Source of the DNA: Sphingomonas profundi
Lineage (GTDB): Bacteria; Pseudomonadota; Alphaproteobacteria; Sphingomonadales; Sphingomonadaceae
Length of the DNA stretch: 64,000 bases
Direction: 5' to 3'
Assembly: GCF_009739515.1 (NCBI RefSeq)
Contig: NZ_CP046535.1
Coordinates: forward strand, 3,162,001-3,226,000
Shown: positions 49,228 through 57,797 of the stretch, one piece after another
How the letters are laid out: each line of letters opens with the position of its first letter
Numbering within the stretch: position 1 is the stretch's first letter
Made by a program: the position numbers and the translations under genes
The notes under the pieces: generated by a model
Databases searched by the model: none
Told to the model about the DNA's origin: nothing
What the model saw: the letters and a program-made list of their open reading frames with translations, nothing else

Positions 49228-50003
49228 CAGGTCACGAAGCTGCCGGCGAGGGAGCCCATCGTCAACGCCCAGCCATCCACCAGCACGAACAGCAGCAGCT
49301 TGAACGGCATCGAGATGATCGCCGGTGACAGCATCACCATGCCCAGCGCCATCAGCGTGGAGGCCACCACCAGATCGATGATGAGGAACGGCAGGAAGAT
49401 CAGGAACCCGATCTGGAACGCCGTCTTCAGCTCGCTCGTCACGAAGGAGGGCAGCAGGATGGAGAAGGGAATGTCAGCCGCCCGCGCGAACGGCGGCGCT
49501 TTCGCGAGATCGGAGAAGAGCTTCAGGTCCGTCTGCCGCGTCTGCTTGACCATGAAGGTGTGCAGCACCGCACCCGATCGCTGGATCGCCTCCTCGATGC
49601 CGATCGTGCCGGCGCCGTAGGGGGTGAAGGCGGTGGCGTTGATCTGGTCCACCGCCGGCCGCATGACGAACAGCGAGAGGAACAGCGCCAGGCCCACCAG
49701 CACCTGGTTCGGCGGCGTCTGCTGCAGGCCCAGCGCCTGCCGCAGGATCGAGAGGACGATGATGATGCGCGTGAAGCTCGTCATCATCAGCACCAGCGAC
49801 GGCAGCACCGTCAGCAGGCTCATCAGCACGAGGATCTGGAGCGACAGCGACAGCGGCCGCCCGTCGCCGGAGATCGTGTTCAGCGCCTTGTCCAGCGCGC
49901 CGGTTGTCTGGGCGAGCGCCGGCTCGGCGAAGAGGAAAGCGAGAACGAGGGCGGTCACAAGAACCGCAATCCGCTTCCCCTGTGTCGAGCGCAGTCGAGA
50001 CAC
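49227..50003 (-). CDS. fliP: Flagellar biosynthetic protein FliP
   Basis: About 258 residues from the GTG at 50003. The mature part has GRPLSLSLQILVLMSLLTVLPSL, MTSFTRIIIVLSILRQALG and FLIIDLVVASTLMALGM, all FliP landmarks. The N-terminal signal (KRIAVLVTALVLAFLFAEPALA) is intact, but the start is unclear: the codons before it lie in a REP palindrome. 50003 gives VSRLRSTQGKRIAVL; a GTG at 49958 would lack the basic n-region. Core export-gate protein. Confidence 0.9.
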   Translation of the reverse strand: MSRLRSTQGKRIAVLVTALVLAFLFAEPALAQTTGALDKALNTISGDGRPLSLSLQILVLMSLLTVLPSLVLMMTSFTRIIIVLSILRQALGLQQTPPNQVLVGLALFLSLFVMRPAVDQINATAFTPYGAGTIGIEEAIQRSGAVLHTFMVKQTRQTDLKLFSDLAKAPPFARAADIPFSILLPSFVTSELKTAFQIGFLIFLPFLIIDLVVASTLMALGMVMLSPAIISMPFKLLLFVLVDGWALTMGSLAGSFVT

Positions 50004-50113
50004 AATCTCACCTTGTGTCGAGCCCGGTCGAGACACGTCCCGCAGCGCGCACGAGAGGCCGTCAGCCAGCTCGGCTACGCCCGGCCCGATCCCTCGACTG
50101 CGCTCGGGACGAG
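49981..50113. repeat. REP cluster reaching into the 5' end of fliP
   Basis: Imperfect palindromes with the core TCGA-GCGCAG-TCGA: TGTGTCGAGCGCAGTCGAGA at 49981-50000, TGTGTCGAGCCCGGTCGAGA at 50016-50035, and an inverted copy TCCCTCGACTGCGCTCGGGA at 50091-50110. Same family as the 47936-48101 cluster. It fills the fliO-fliP gap and overlaps the fliP N-terminal codons. Confidence 0.75.
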
Positions 50114-50124
50114 GGGGGCGCCTC

Positions 50125-50412
50125 TCACCCATCGATCACGTCGAGATCGTCGCTGACGAGCATGTCCACCTCGGACAGTTTCTCGATCCGCCCGCGTGAC
50201 ACGGCCAGCAGCAGCCTTTTGCCCTCGAACTCCACCACCGCCAATCGGCCGGTCGCGCCCATCGGGATCGCGTCGATCAGCCGCACCGCGCGCTCCCGCT
50301 GGCCGAGCGCCAGGCCCGGCTGCACCCGGCGCCACAGCCACAGGGCGCCGAAGGCCAGCCCCGCCACCAGCGGCAGCAGGATCACCAGCCGCAGGATGTA
50401 GGCGGTCATCAT
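50125..50412 (-). CDS. fliO: Flagellar biosynthetic protein FliO
   Basis: About 95 residues from the ATG at 50412 (a second ATG at 50409): one membrane helix (ILRLVILLPLVAGLAFGALWLW), then a cytosolic domain with IDAIPMGATGRLAVVEFEGKRLLLAVSRGRIEKL, typical of FliO. It helps assemble the FliP ring. Placed between fliN and fliP as expected. Confidence 0.85.
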   Translation of the reverse strand: MMTAYILRLVILLPLVAGLAFGALWLWRRVQPGLALGQRERAVRLIDAIPMGATGRLAVVEFEGKRLLLAVSRGRIEKLSEVDMLVSDDLDVIDG

Positions 50413-50504
50413 GCCGGCCGCCCCATCCGCCAAGCGCCCGCGGCCGGTGCACGCAGGCCCCGCGCGCTCATACCCCTCATGCCGATCGCCTCATGCCGGC
50501 TTGC

Positions 50505-50816
50505 TCATGCCCGGCGCTCCAGCCCGGCCAGCCGCGCGTCGGCTGCCACCACGTCCACCACGCGGATGCCGAAGCGGCCGTTGATCGTCACCACCTCGCC
50601 CTTCGCCACCAGCGTGCCGTTGACCAGGATGTCCAGCAGCTCGCTCGCCTGCCGGTCCAGCTCCACCACGCTCCCCTCCGACAGATCGAGCAGCTCGGAC
50701 AGGCGGAGCGAGGTGCTGCCGACCTCCACCGACAGCCGCAGCGGAATATCCGCCAGCAGCTTGTAGTTGCGCGCAGCCGGCATCTCCGGCGTGTCGCCGT
50801 CGGCATCGATCATCAT
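50505..50816 (-). CDS. fliN: Flagellar motor switch protein FliN
   Basis: 103 residues with one SpoA/surface-presentation-of-antigens domain: IPLRLSVEVGSTSLRLSELLDLSEGSVVELD and ILVNGTLVAKGEVVTINGRFGIRV. C-ring component that with FliM sets rotation. Its start overlaps the fliM stop by 4 bases (ATGA). The fliN-fliO gap of about 90 bp shows nothing notable. Confidence 0.95.
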   Translation of the reverse strand: MMIDADGDTPEMPAARNYKLLADIPLRLSVEVGSTSLRLSELLDLSEGSVVELDRQASELLDILVNGTLVAKGEVVTINGRFGIRVVDVVAADARLAGLERRA

Positions 50817-51775
50817 AGTACCCGTTCAACATGGTCGATCATCAGCGCCGCGCGCCCGTCCTGCTCGCCGATCGTGCCCGTCGCGATGCGGCGGTTGGCC
50901 ACGATCAGCGGCACCTTGGGGTTCAGCGTGATGGGGATGACGTCGCCCGGCTTCAGCGCGACCAGCTGGGAGAGCGACAGCTCCGGCCGCGCCAGCACGG
51001 AACGGACCGGCAGGCGCACGGTCTCAAGCGCCTCGGCCAGCCGCATGCGCCACTCATGATCGCCGGCGGCGCCGCCCTCGTCATGCACCTTGGCGGCCAG
51101 CAGCGCCTCATAGGGGCGCAGCGCGCCGAGCGGGTAGAGGATCGTCAGCGTGGTGGCGTGGCCCTGCGCCGGGGTGACGGTGAAGCGTTGCAGCACCACC
51201 GCCTCGTCCGCCCGCACCAGGCTGGCATAGGCCGGGTTCGTCTCACGCGAGGCGAGCGTCGGCGTCAGCACCGTCACCTCGCTCCACACCTCCACCAGCG
51301 CCTCGACCACGCCGTCCGCCAGCCGGCCGAGCAGCCGCTCCTCGCTGGGCGTGAACTCGCGCCCCTTCGTCTTCGGCGGCGCCGCGCCGCCGCCGTAGAA
51401 GGCGTCGACCAGCCAGCCGACGAAGGCCGGCTCGATCACCAGCAGCACGCCCGATTTCAGCGGCCGCAGGCGGTAGAGGCTGAGGCTGGTGAACGGCGGC
51501 AGCGCGGCGCGCCACTCTTCGAAGCGCAGGGTCTCCAGCGGCTCGGCCGCCACCTGCGTGCGCGTGCGGGCGAACGGCTCCACCACGGCGCGCACGCGCT
51601 GCGCCATGCGCTCGCCCATCCGCTCCAGCCCGGCCAGCCGCGCCGTGGGGCGGAAGGCCTCGTTGCCCAGCGCGAAGGCGCGCGGCGTGCGATCGCCGAC
51701 GGCGCCGGCGGTGCCCTCCAGCCCGGCCATCAGCGCCGATCGCTCCTCGTCCGATAGCGGTCCCTCGCCCGTCAC
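50813..51775 (-). CDS. fliM: Flagellar motor switch protein FliM
   Basis: 320 residues. The N terminus (LSDEERSALMAGL) is a CheY-binding-like segment, the middle domain contains FYGGGAAPP, and the C-terminal SpoA domain has VLARPELSLSQLVALKPGDVIPITLNPKVPL. Core C-ring protein binding phosphorylated CheY. It is followed by fliN with a 4-base overlap; 10 bp separate it from fliL. Confidence 0.95.
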   Translation of the reverse strand: MTGEGPLSDEERSALMAGLEGTAGAVGDRTPRAFALGNEAFRPTARLAGLERMGERMAQRVRAVVEPFARTRTQVAAEPLETLRFEEWRAALPPFTSLSLYRLRPLKSGVLLVIEPAFVGWLVDAFYGGGAAPPKTKGREFTPSEERLLGRLADGVVEALVEVWSEVTVLTPTLASRETNPAYASLVRADEAVVLQRFTVTPAQGHATTLTILYPLGALRPYEALLAAKVHDEGGAAGDHEWRMRLAEALETVRLPVRSVLARPELSLSQLVALKPGDVIPITLNPKVPLIVANRRIATGTIGEQDGRAALMIDHVERVL

Positions 51776-51785
51776 GCGCCGCCCG

Positions 51786-52373
51786 TCACGATATGATGAA
51801 ACTGGTGAAATACACGTCGTCGATCCCGCCGAACCCGGTCTTCTGCTTCAGCACATCGTTAATAGCGAGCTTAAGGTTTTTCTGGAGCATTTTCTTGCCC
51901 TCGGGCGTGGAAAGCGTGTCGGCCTGCTGGTCGGCGAGCGTCATCAGGATGGCCGAGCGGACCGGCATCTCATTGTCCTTCAGATTGTCGAGCACCTTCT
52001 GGTCGTAATAGGTCGATACGCCCAGGCCGATCTGGGCGAAGCCGTTGGTGTCCGTCAGGTTGGAGGTGAAGGTCTGCTCCAGCGGATAATAGGTCGCCTT
52101 GTAGATCTCGGCATCCACCGGCCCGTCGCCGTCGCCGCCATGCCCGCCCTTCACCGATGTCGGGCCATGCTCGCCCTCCTTCAGCACCAGCTTCGGCGCG
52201 TCCGGATCCTCCTTGGCCTCGTGGCCGCCCGATGCGCCCAGCTTGCCGCCGGCATACATGCCGGCCGCGCCGCCACCGCCCAGCAGCAGCAGGGCGCCGC
52301 CGCCGATCATCAGCAGCTTCTTCATCTTGCCGCCCTTCTTGGGCGGCGCGGGCGTCTTCGCGTCGTCGCTCAT
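51786..52373 (-). CDS. fliL: Flagellar basal body-associated protein FliL
   Basis: 195 residues: a short Lys/Pro-rich cytosolic start, a membrane helix (LLMIGGGALLLLGGGGAAGMYAGG), then a periplasmic domain with YYPLEQTFTSNLTDTNGFAQIGLGVSTYYD and a C-terminal KTGFGGIDDVYFTSFIIS. FliL supports motor torque. It lies 11 bp downstream of the fliK stop. Confidence 0.93.
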   Translation of the reverse strand: MSDDAKTPAPPKKGGKMKKLLMIGGGALLLLGGGGAAGMYAGGKLGASGGHEAKEDPDAPKLVLKEGEHGPTSVKGGHGGDGDGPVDAEIYKATYYPLEQTFTSNLTDTNGFAQIGLGVSTYYDQKVLDNLKDNEMPVRSAILMTLADQQADTLSTPEGKKMLQKNLKLAINDVLKQKTGFGGIDDVYFTSFIIS

Positions 52374-52384
52374 CGTTCACGTCC

Positions 52385-54413
52385 TCATGCGTAGCGCTCG
52401 GCACGGGCGGCGGAGCGATCCGCGATCCCGGCCGCAGCCGATCGTGGCGCGGCCGCTGCCGGCCGCTCGAAGAAGGAGGGCCGCTGGCCGCCGGATTGCT
52501 GCTGCTGCGCGAACGCGCCCGCGCCGCCGCCCTGGCCGAAGCTGCCCTGGCCGAAACCGCCCTGGCCGAAACCGTTCTGCCCCGCGCCGTTCTGGCCCGC
52601 CCCATTCTGGCCCGCCCCGTTCTGGCCGGAACCCGCCTGCGTCGGCTGGGCGGAAAGGTCCACGCGCGCGTCGGCGATGGTCATGCCCTGCGCCTTCGCC
52701 TCGGCGATCAGTGCCGGGCGGGCATCCGCGATCAGCGCGCGCGCCGCCTCCGTCTCGGCGGTGAAGCGCACGGTGGCCGTGTCGCCGCTGCGACCGATCT
52801 CCACCTGCAGCGCGCCGAGCCTCTCCGGATTGAGCTGGAACTTCATGCCGTGATCGCGATCGGCCGAGCGGACGATGTCGCGCGTCAGCCGATCGAGCCA
52901 CGCGCCGTCATGCGCGACATCCAGGTGCCGCTGCACCGAGGCATCGGCCGCCGCCGCGCCCGTCAGGTCGCTCGCCGCCGCGCCCGGCACGCCGCCTTGG
53001 CCGTCGCGCGGGCCGTCCGCCACGGCGGCGGCGGCGATGGGCGGCATCGCGGCGGCCGGCTGGGCGACGGCGTCGGCCGGGCGGTCGCCGTCCGTCGCCT
53101 GTCGCCGCCTGCGCCGTCCCGGCCGGCAGGTCCGTCGTCGCCGCCGGCACGGTCTGCGGCGGCGGCGCGGGCTGGGGAACCTGCGGGCGGACGAACGCCA
53201 CCGTCAGCGGCGCATCGCCGCGCAGCGGAAAGATCGCGTCGAGATCGATCCCGATCGCGGCCGAGACATCCGCCGCGGCGTCCGCCTCGCGCGGAACCGG
53301 CGCCGGGCGGGCGGCACGCCCCGCATCGGCGGCCGGGGCGGCAACCCGCGTGGTCGACGCGATCGTCGGCGCGCGATCGGCCGCGCCGGTGCCACCTGTG
53401 CGTGACGGCGCAGGTTCCACCGCGTCGGCCGGAGCGTCCGGGCGGGCATCGGAGACGATCTCCACGACCGGCGGCGGGTCAGCCGGAACCGGCGTCATCG
53501 GCGGCCGCGCGTCCATGCGAGGCACCGCCGAGACCATCGCCGCCGGCGATACCGGGGTCGGAGCCGCCTCCATCGACGCCGCCGGTCGCGCCGGCGTTAG
53601 CGACGCCGACACCGCGCCGATCGCGGACGGCGGCACGGATGCGACCGGAGCCGCCGTCTCGCCGGCGATCGGCAGCGGCGCGGCACTCTCAGGGGCGGCG
53701 AAGGCAAGCGGCGGAACGGCGCGGCCGGCGTTTGCCGGCACGGAGAGGCCCGTGACGGGGATGCCGGCTGGCGCGAAGGGGGTCAGCGCCGTCGCGGCGG
53801 CCAGGTCGGCGCGCGCGGTCGTCACGTCGGCCGCAGCCGGACGGCCGGAGGCGATGTCGCCGGGCCGCACAGGCGCCGGCGCGCGCGCGCGATCGGCGGG
53901 CGTCCGCGGCGATGGCGAACCCACCGACGGATCGGACGCGGCGACCTGCTCCGCCGGCAGCCGACCGGCGGGTGCGACGAAGCGCGTCGGCGCGGCGCGG
54001 TCCGTCCGCATCTCGACAGCGGCCGGCGCGGCGCCCGTACCTTCCGCACTGGAGCGATCCGGCAGGATTGGCGCAAGGATCGCCGGCGGCACGATCGCTA
54101 CGGAAGGCGGTGGCGCGGCCGCATCATCGGCGTCGTCCGGCACGTCCCCATCGCCTTGCGGTGCGTCCTCGGAGGCGTCGGACGGGGCGGCATCCTCCGT
54201 GTCGGCAGGCGCTTCCGGCGGAAGCGGCACGGCGATCGCCACGGGTGCGGCGGCGGGCGCAATCGTCACAGGCGCGGGGGCGGCGGGCTCGGGCGGGGCC
54301 AGCGAGGCGAGCAGCGCGTCGAACGGCGCCGCGCCGGCGGGCAGCACCACCGCCGCCGGCACGTCCAAACCGCCCGGCGCCGGCGCCAGCAACGGGGAGA
54401 GCGCGGCGATCAT
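52385..54413 (-). pseudogene. fliK: Flagellar hook-length control protein FliK, frameshifted
   Basis: The N-terminal frame (start ATG at 54413, MIAALSPLLAPAPGGLDV) is a long Ala/Pro-rich region. The C-terminal Flg_hook domain (GMKFQLNPERLGALQVEI, TATVRFTAETEAARALI) is in a different frame, with an internal ATG at 53047. The frames cross within about 53085-53115; after that point the first frame turns Arg-rich and non-coding. A one-base change explains it. After the hook domain lies a tail of GQNGA/GQGGF repeats. FliK measures the hook and signals FlhB. Either the gene is broken in this strain or the base is an assembly error. The start overlaps the fliJ stop (ATGA). Confidence 0.85.
52529..52642. 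repeat. Short in-frame tandem repeats in the fliK tail
   Basis: Approximately 15-bp units reading, on the minus strand, as GQNGA and GQGGF/GQGSF, about seven in a row. They encode a low-complexity tail after the hook domain and are a likely site of slipped-strand length variation. Confidence 0.6.
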
Positions 54414-54829
54414 GCGGGCGTTCCTCCCGCCTTGCGCCGGTGCGGCGTCGCCGTGCGCCGCTCGCGCCACTCGGCATAGGCCGCCTCGGCCCTCTCGCCC
54501 AGCTTCTCGGCGCTCTCCTGCCGCACCCGCGCCTCCAGCCGCATCGCGCCCAGCCGGTCGGCCGAGGCGCGGGCGTTGGCGATCGCGTCGGTCATGCCGT
54601 GCCGCGCCGCCTCCAGCCGCATCGAAAGCTCGCCCGCGTTGGAGAGGGCGGCGGCGAACACCGCGCCCGTCTCGGGCGTCAGGCTGCCGCGTAGCGCCAC
54701 CAGGCGGGCGGCGCTCGTCTCCAAGGTGGCGACGCGCGTCTCCGCCTGCGCCGCCGCGGCGGACGCCTGCAGATGCTGCACGTTGCGGACGCGGACCAGC
54801 CGCTCGCGGCGCTTGAGCAATTGTTTCAT
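54410..54829 (-). CDS. fliJ: Flagellar export protein FliJ
   Basis: 139 residues, almost wholly helical coiled coil: MKQLLKRRERLVRVRNVQHLQ, then long Ala/Arg/Glu helices. FliJ is a general chaperone that joins the FliI ATPase to FlhA. It overlaps the fliI stop and the fliK start by 4 bases (ATGA at both ends). FliJ sequences diverge widely, so position is part of the evidence. Confidence 0.88.
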   Translation of the reverse strand: MKQLLKRRERLVRVRNVQHLQASAAAAQAETRVATLETSAARLVALRGSLTPETGAVFAAALSNAGELSMRLEAARHGMTDAIANARASADRLGAMRLEARVRQESAEKLGERAEAAYAEWRERRTATPHRRKAGGTPA

Positions 54830-56154
54830 TGCGCGAAACCTTGCGCCAGCATGGTTGAAGAATCGGTGAAATCGATGCGATCCTTCTGGCCCTGGCGGAT
54901 GAAGTCGAGCACCTCGCCGCGCCGGCGGATCGCCTCGTCGATCACCGCATCGCTGCCCTCGCGATAGGCGCCCATCAGGATCAGGTCGCGATTCTCCTCG
55001 TAGACCGACCAGAGCCGGCGCAGCCTGGCCGCCGCGCGGGCATGCTCCGGCGTCACGATGTCCGCCATCACCCGGCTCAGCGACTTGCCCACGTCGATCG
55101 CCGGGAACACGCCCTGCTCCGCCAGCGATCGGGCGAGGATGATGTGGCCGTCCACGATCGCGCGGGCGGTGTCGACGATCGGATCGTCGGTGTCGTCGCC
55201 GTCCGCCAGCACGGTGTAGAGCGCGGTGATCGATCCGCCGGTGCGCTGGTCGGCGCCCGCCCGCTCGCACAGGCGCGGGATCAGGCCCAGCGCCGAGGGC
55301 GGATAGCCCTTCATCGTCGGCGGCTCGCCCAGCGAGAGGCCGATCTCGCGCTGGGCGTGCGCCACCCGCGTCAGGCTGTCGATCAGCAGCAGCACCTTCA
55401 GCCCCGCCTCGCGGAAATATTCGGCGATCGCCGTCGCCCGCATGGCGGCGCGCAGGCGCAGCAGCGGCGGGTGATCGGCCGGCACCGCCACCACCACGCT
55501 CTTCTGCCGCACCGGACCGGACAGCTTGGTGGCGAGGAAATCCGTCACCTCGCGGCTGCGCTCGCCGACGAGGCCGACGACGATCACGTCGGCCTCCGCG
55601 CCGGCGATCATCTGCCCCATCAGCACCGACTTGCCGACGCCCGAGCCGGCGCAGATCGCGATGCGCTGGCCGACGCCCGCCGTCAGCAGCGCGTTCACCG
55701 CGCGCACGCCCATGTCGAACGGCTCGGTCACGCGGCCGCGATCCAGCGGATTGCTCATACGGCCGGCCAGCGGCCAGCGGTGGCCGGCCGCGATCGGCCC
55801 CAGCCCGTCCAGCGGATTGCCCAGCGCGTCCATCACCCGGCCGAGCAGCTCCGGGCCGACCGTCACCGATCCGCCCGCCCCGTCCGGCTCCACGCGGGAG
55901 CCGGCGGCGTGCGGCGCGTCGTGATCCAGCGCCATCAGCAGGGTGCGCGGCCCGCGAAAGCCGACCACCTCGGCGCGCGCGCCGTGGCCGTTCGCGTCGA
56001 TCACGCGGGCGGCGCTGCCGATCGGCTCGTTGAAGCCGGTCGCTTCCAGCATCAGACCGTCGAAGGCGACGAGCCTGCCGATGCGGCGCGGCCCCTGCGC
56101 GGCGACGTCGACGCCCTTCAGCATCGCCGCCGCCTTCGCGGCCAGCCGGCTCAT
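54826..56154 (-). CDS. fliI: Flagellum-specific ATP synthase FliI
   Basis: 442 residues of the F1-beta-like export ATPase: Walker A GSGVGKSVLMG, Walker B VLLLIDSLTRVAHAQREIGL, and GEPPTMKGYPPS. It powers export at the flagellar base with FliH and FliJ. The ATG at 56154 overlaps the fliH stop (ATGA). A longer frame to 56694 is antisense-like in composition and was rejected. Confidence 0.96.
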   Translation of the reverse strand: MSRLAAKAAAMLKGVDVAAQGPRRIGRLVAFDGLMLEATGFNEPIGSAARVIDANGHGARAEVVGFRGPRTLLMALDHDAPHAAGSRVEPDGAGGSVTVGPELLGRVMDALGNPLDGLGPIAAGHRWPLAGRMSNPLDRGRVTEPFDMGVRAVNALLTAGVGQRIAICAGSGVGKSVLMGQMIAGAEADVIVVGLVGERSREVTDFLATKLSGPVRQKSVVVAVPADHPPLLRLRAAMRATAIAEYFREAGLKVLLLIDSLTRVAHAQREIGLSLGEPPTMKGYPPSALGLIPRLCERAGADQRTGGSITALYTVLADGDDTDDPIVDTARAIVDGHIILARSLAEQGVFPAIDVGKSLSRVMADIVTPEHARAAARLRRLWSVYEENRDLILMGAYREGSDAVIDEAIRRRGEVLDFIRQGQKDRIDFTDSSTMLAQGFAQ

Positions 56155-56783
56155 CGCGGCACGCCCATGCGGTCGAGCGCCTGGCGCAATTTCTCCAGCC
56201 CCACGTCGGGGCCGTCCTCGATCCAGCCCTCGCCGCTCTCCAGCAGCACGGTGCCCTGCGCCAGACCCGCATCGGCCACCATCTCCACCGGGATGGCGGC
56301 GTTGCCCAGCCGGCGATGATCGTCCGGATGCAGCCGCATCCGGCTGGGCGCCGTATCCTCGGCGATCAGCGCCGCGGCGGCGTGGGCGCGATCCGCCAGC
56401 AGCGCGCCGTCGATCGAGACCTCGCCGACGATCTGGCGCACCAGCCGGTCCACCGTCTCGGCCAGCAGCTCGCCCAGCGCCATCGGCTCCTCCGGCTGCA
56501 GCACGCCCAGCGCCTCCACCAGCCGCAGCATCTCGGCCCGCTCGCCGGCGAGTTCCAGCTCTACCGTGCGGCGGCCTTCCTCGAACCCCTGGGCGAACGC
56601 CTCGGCCTCGATCAGCGACGGATCGATGACCGCTGCCTGATCCTCCTCGACCACCAGCGGCAGGTCGTCGTTCGTCGCCGGCGCGATCGACCACGGCGTG
56701 AACGGCTGGATCTCCGACCGATGGCTGAACGCGCAGATGCGCGCGGCGGCGGCGGCGCTGGCGTGGTTCCAGAGGTCAGACAT
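56151..56783 (-). CDS. fliH: Flagellar assembly protein FliH
   Basis: 210 residues from the ATG at 56783. A helical EAEAFAQGFEEGRRTVELELAGERAEMLRL stretch and the C-terminal FliH/V-type ATPase stalk-like domain (RLHPDDHRRLG, TVLLESGEGWIEDGPDVGLEKLRQ) identify it. It regulates FliI. It overlaps fliG by 8 bases. Confidence 0.9.
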   Translation of the reverse strand: MSDLWNHASAAAAARICAFSHRSEIQPFTPWSIAPATNDDLPLVVEEDQAAVIDPSLIEAEAFAQGFEEGRRTVELELAGERAEMLRLVEALGVLQPEEPMALGELLAETVDRLVRQIVGEVSIDGALLADRAHAAAALIAEDTAPSRMRLHPDDHRRLGNAAIPVEMVADAGLAQGTVLLESGEGWIEDGPDVGLEKLRQALDRMGVPR

Positions 56784-57795
56784 AGTCGTCGCCCTTGCCG
56801 CCCAGCATGATCGTGCCTGCATCCGCCAGGCGGCGGGCCACGGCCAGCATCTCCTTCTGCGCATCCTGCACCTCGGCCAGGCGCATCGGCCCGCGCGCGG
56901 CGATATCGTCCTGGATCGACTGGGCGGCGCGGCTGGACATGCAGCCCAGCATCCGGTTGCGCAGCTTCTCCTCCGCCCCCTTCAGCGCGACGACGAGGAT
57001 GTCGTTGTCCACGGTCCGCAGCAGCATGCCGAGGCCCTTCTCGTCGAGGTCGTTGAGGTTGTCGAAGACGAACATCTCGTCCTCGATCGTGCGGGCCAGC
57101 GTCTTGTCGATCTTGTTCAGCGACTTGATGATCCGCAGCTCCGCCGTCTGGCGCGTGCTGTTGACGATCTTGGCCGCCTCGCTGGCGCCGCCACGGCTGC
57201 TGGTGGAGCCGGAAGAGGCGCGCGTCACCTGCCGCAGCAGCACGCGCTCCAGATCCTCCAGCGCCTCGGACGTGACCGGACCGAGCGTCGCGACGCGGTA
57301 GATGATGTCGGCCTGCGCCTCCTCGTCCAGCAGCTGCAGCACATCGGCGGCGATCGGCGGATCGAGGTGGGCGAGCACCAGCGCCGCGATCTGCGGATGC
57401 TCGTGCTCGATCAGGGTGGCGATCGTGCGCGGGTCCATCCACTTCAGCGCGTCCAGCGCGGCGGTGCGCGTCGGCGGGGTGATGCGGGCGAGCACATTGT
57501 CCGCCCGGTCGGGGCCGAGCGCGCGGCTCATCATGCCGCGGATATGCTTGTCGGCGCCGAAGCCGATCGTCGTGCGCGCCCTGGCGCGATCGACGAACAG
57601 GTCCAGCACGCCGTTCACCTGCCGCTCGCTCACGTCGGCCACGCCGAACATCGCGCCGCCCAGCTGCTGCACCTCCTCGGGGTCAAGGCGGCTCAGCACG
57701 TCGGCGGCCTCCTCCTCCGACAGCAGCATCAGCAGGATCGCCGCCGCCTCGCAGCCACCGGGAACGGTGGCTTCGACGGTCTCGATATCGGCCAT
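56776..57795 (-). CDS. fliG: Flagellar motor switch protein FliG
   Basis: 339 residues in three armadillo-like domains; EHEHPQIAALVLAHLDP carries the EHPQ motif that contacts FliM. The C-terminal domain (IKSLNKIDKTLARTIEDEMFVFDNLNDLDEKG) holds the charged torque residues. Binds FliF and drives rotation against MotA. Starts 2 bp after the fliF stop. Confidence 0.96.
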   Translation of the reverse strand: MADIETVEATVPGGCEAAAILLMLLSEEEAADVLSRLDPEEVQQLGGAMFGVADVSERQVNGVLDLFVDRARARTTIGFGADKHIRGMMSRALGPDRADNVLARITPPTRTAALDALKWMDPRTIATLIEHEHPQIAALVLAHLDPPIAADVLQLLDEEAQADIIYRVATLGPVTSEALEDLERVLLRQVTRASSGSTSSRGGASEAAKIVNSTRQTAELRIIKSLNKIDKTLARTIEDEMFVFDNLNDLDEKGLGMLLRTVDNDILVVALKGAEEKLRNRMLGCMSSRAAQSIQDDIAARGPMRLAEVQDAQKEMLAVARRLADAGTIMLGGKGDDYV

Positions 57796-57797
57796 GG

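Noticed and set aside
54826-56694. Longer FliI with 180 extra N-terminal residues
   Set aside because: The extension is an out-of-frame reading of fliH; the ATG at 56154 has the ATGA coupling and usual FliI length.
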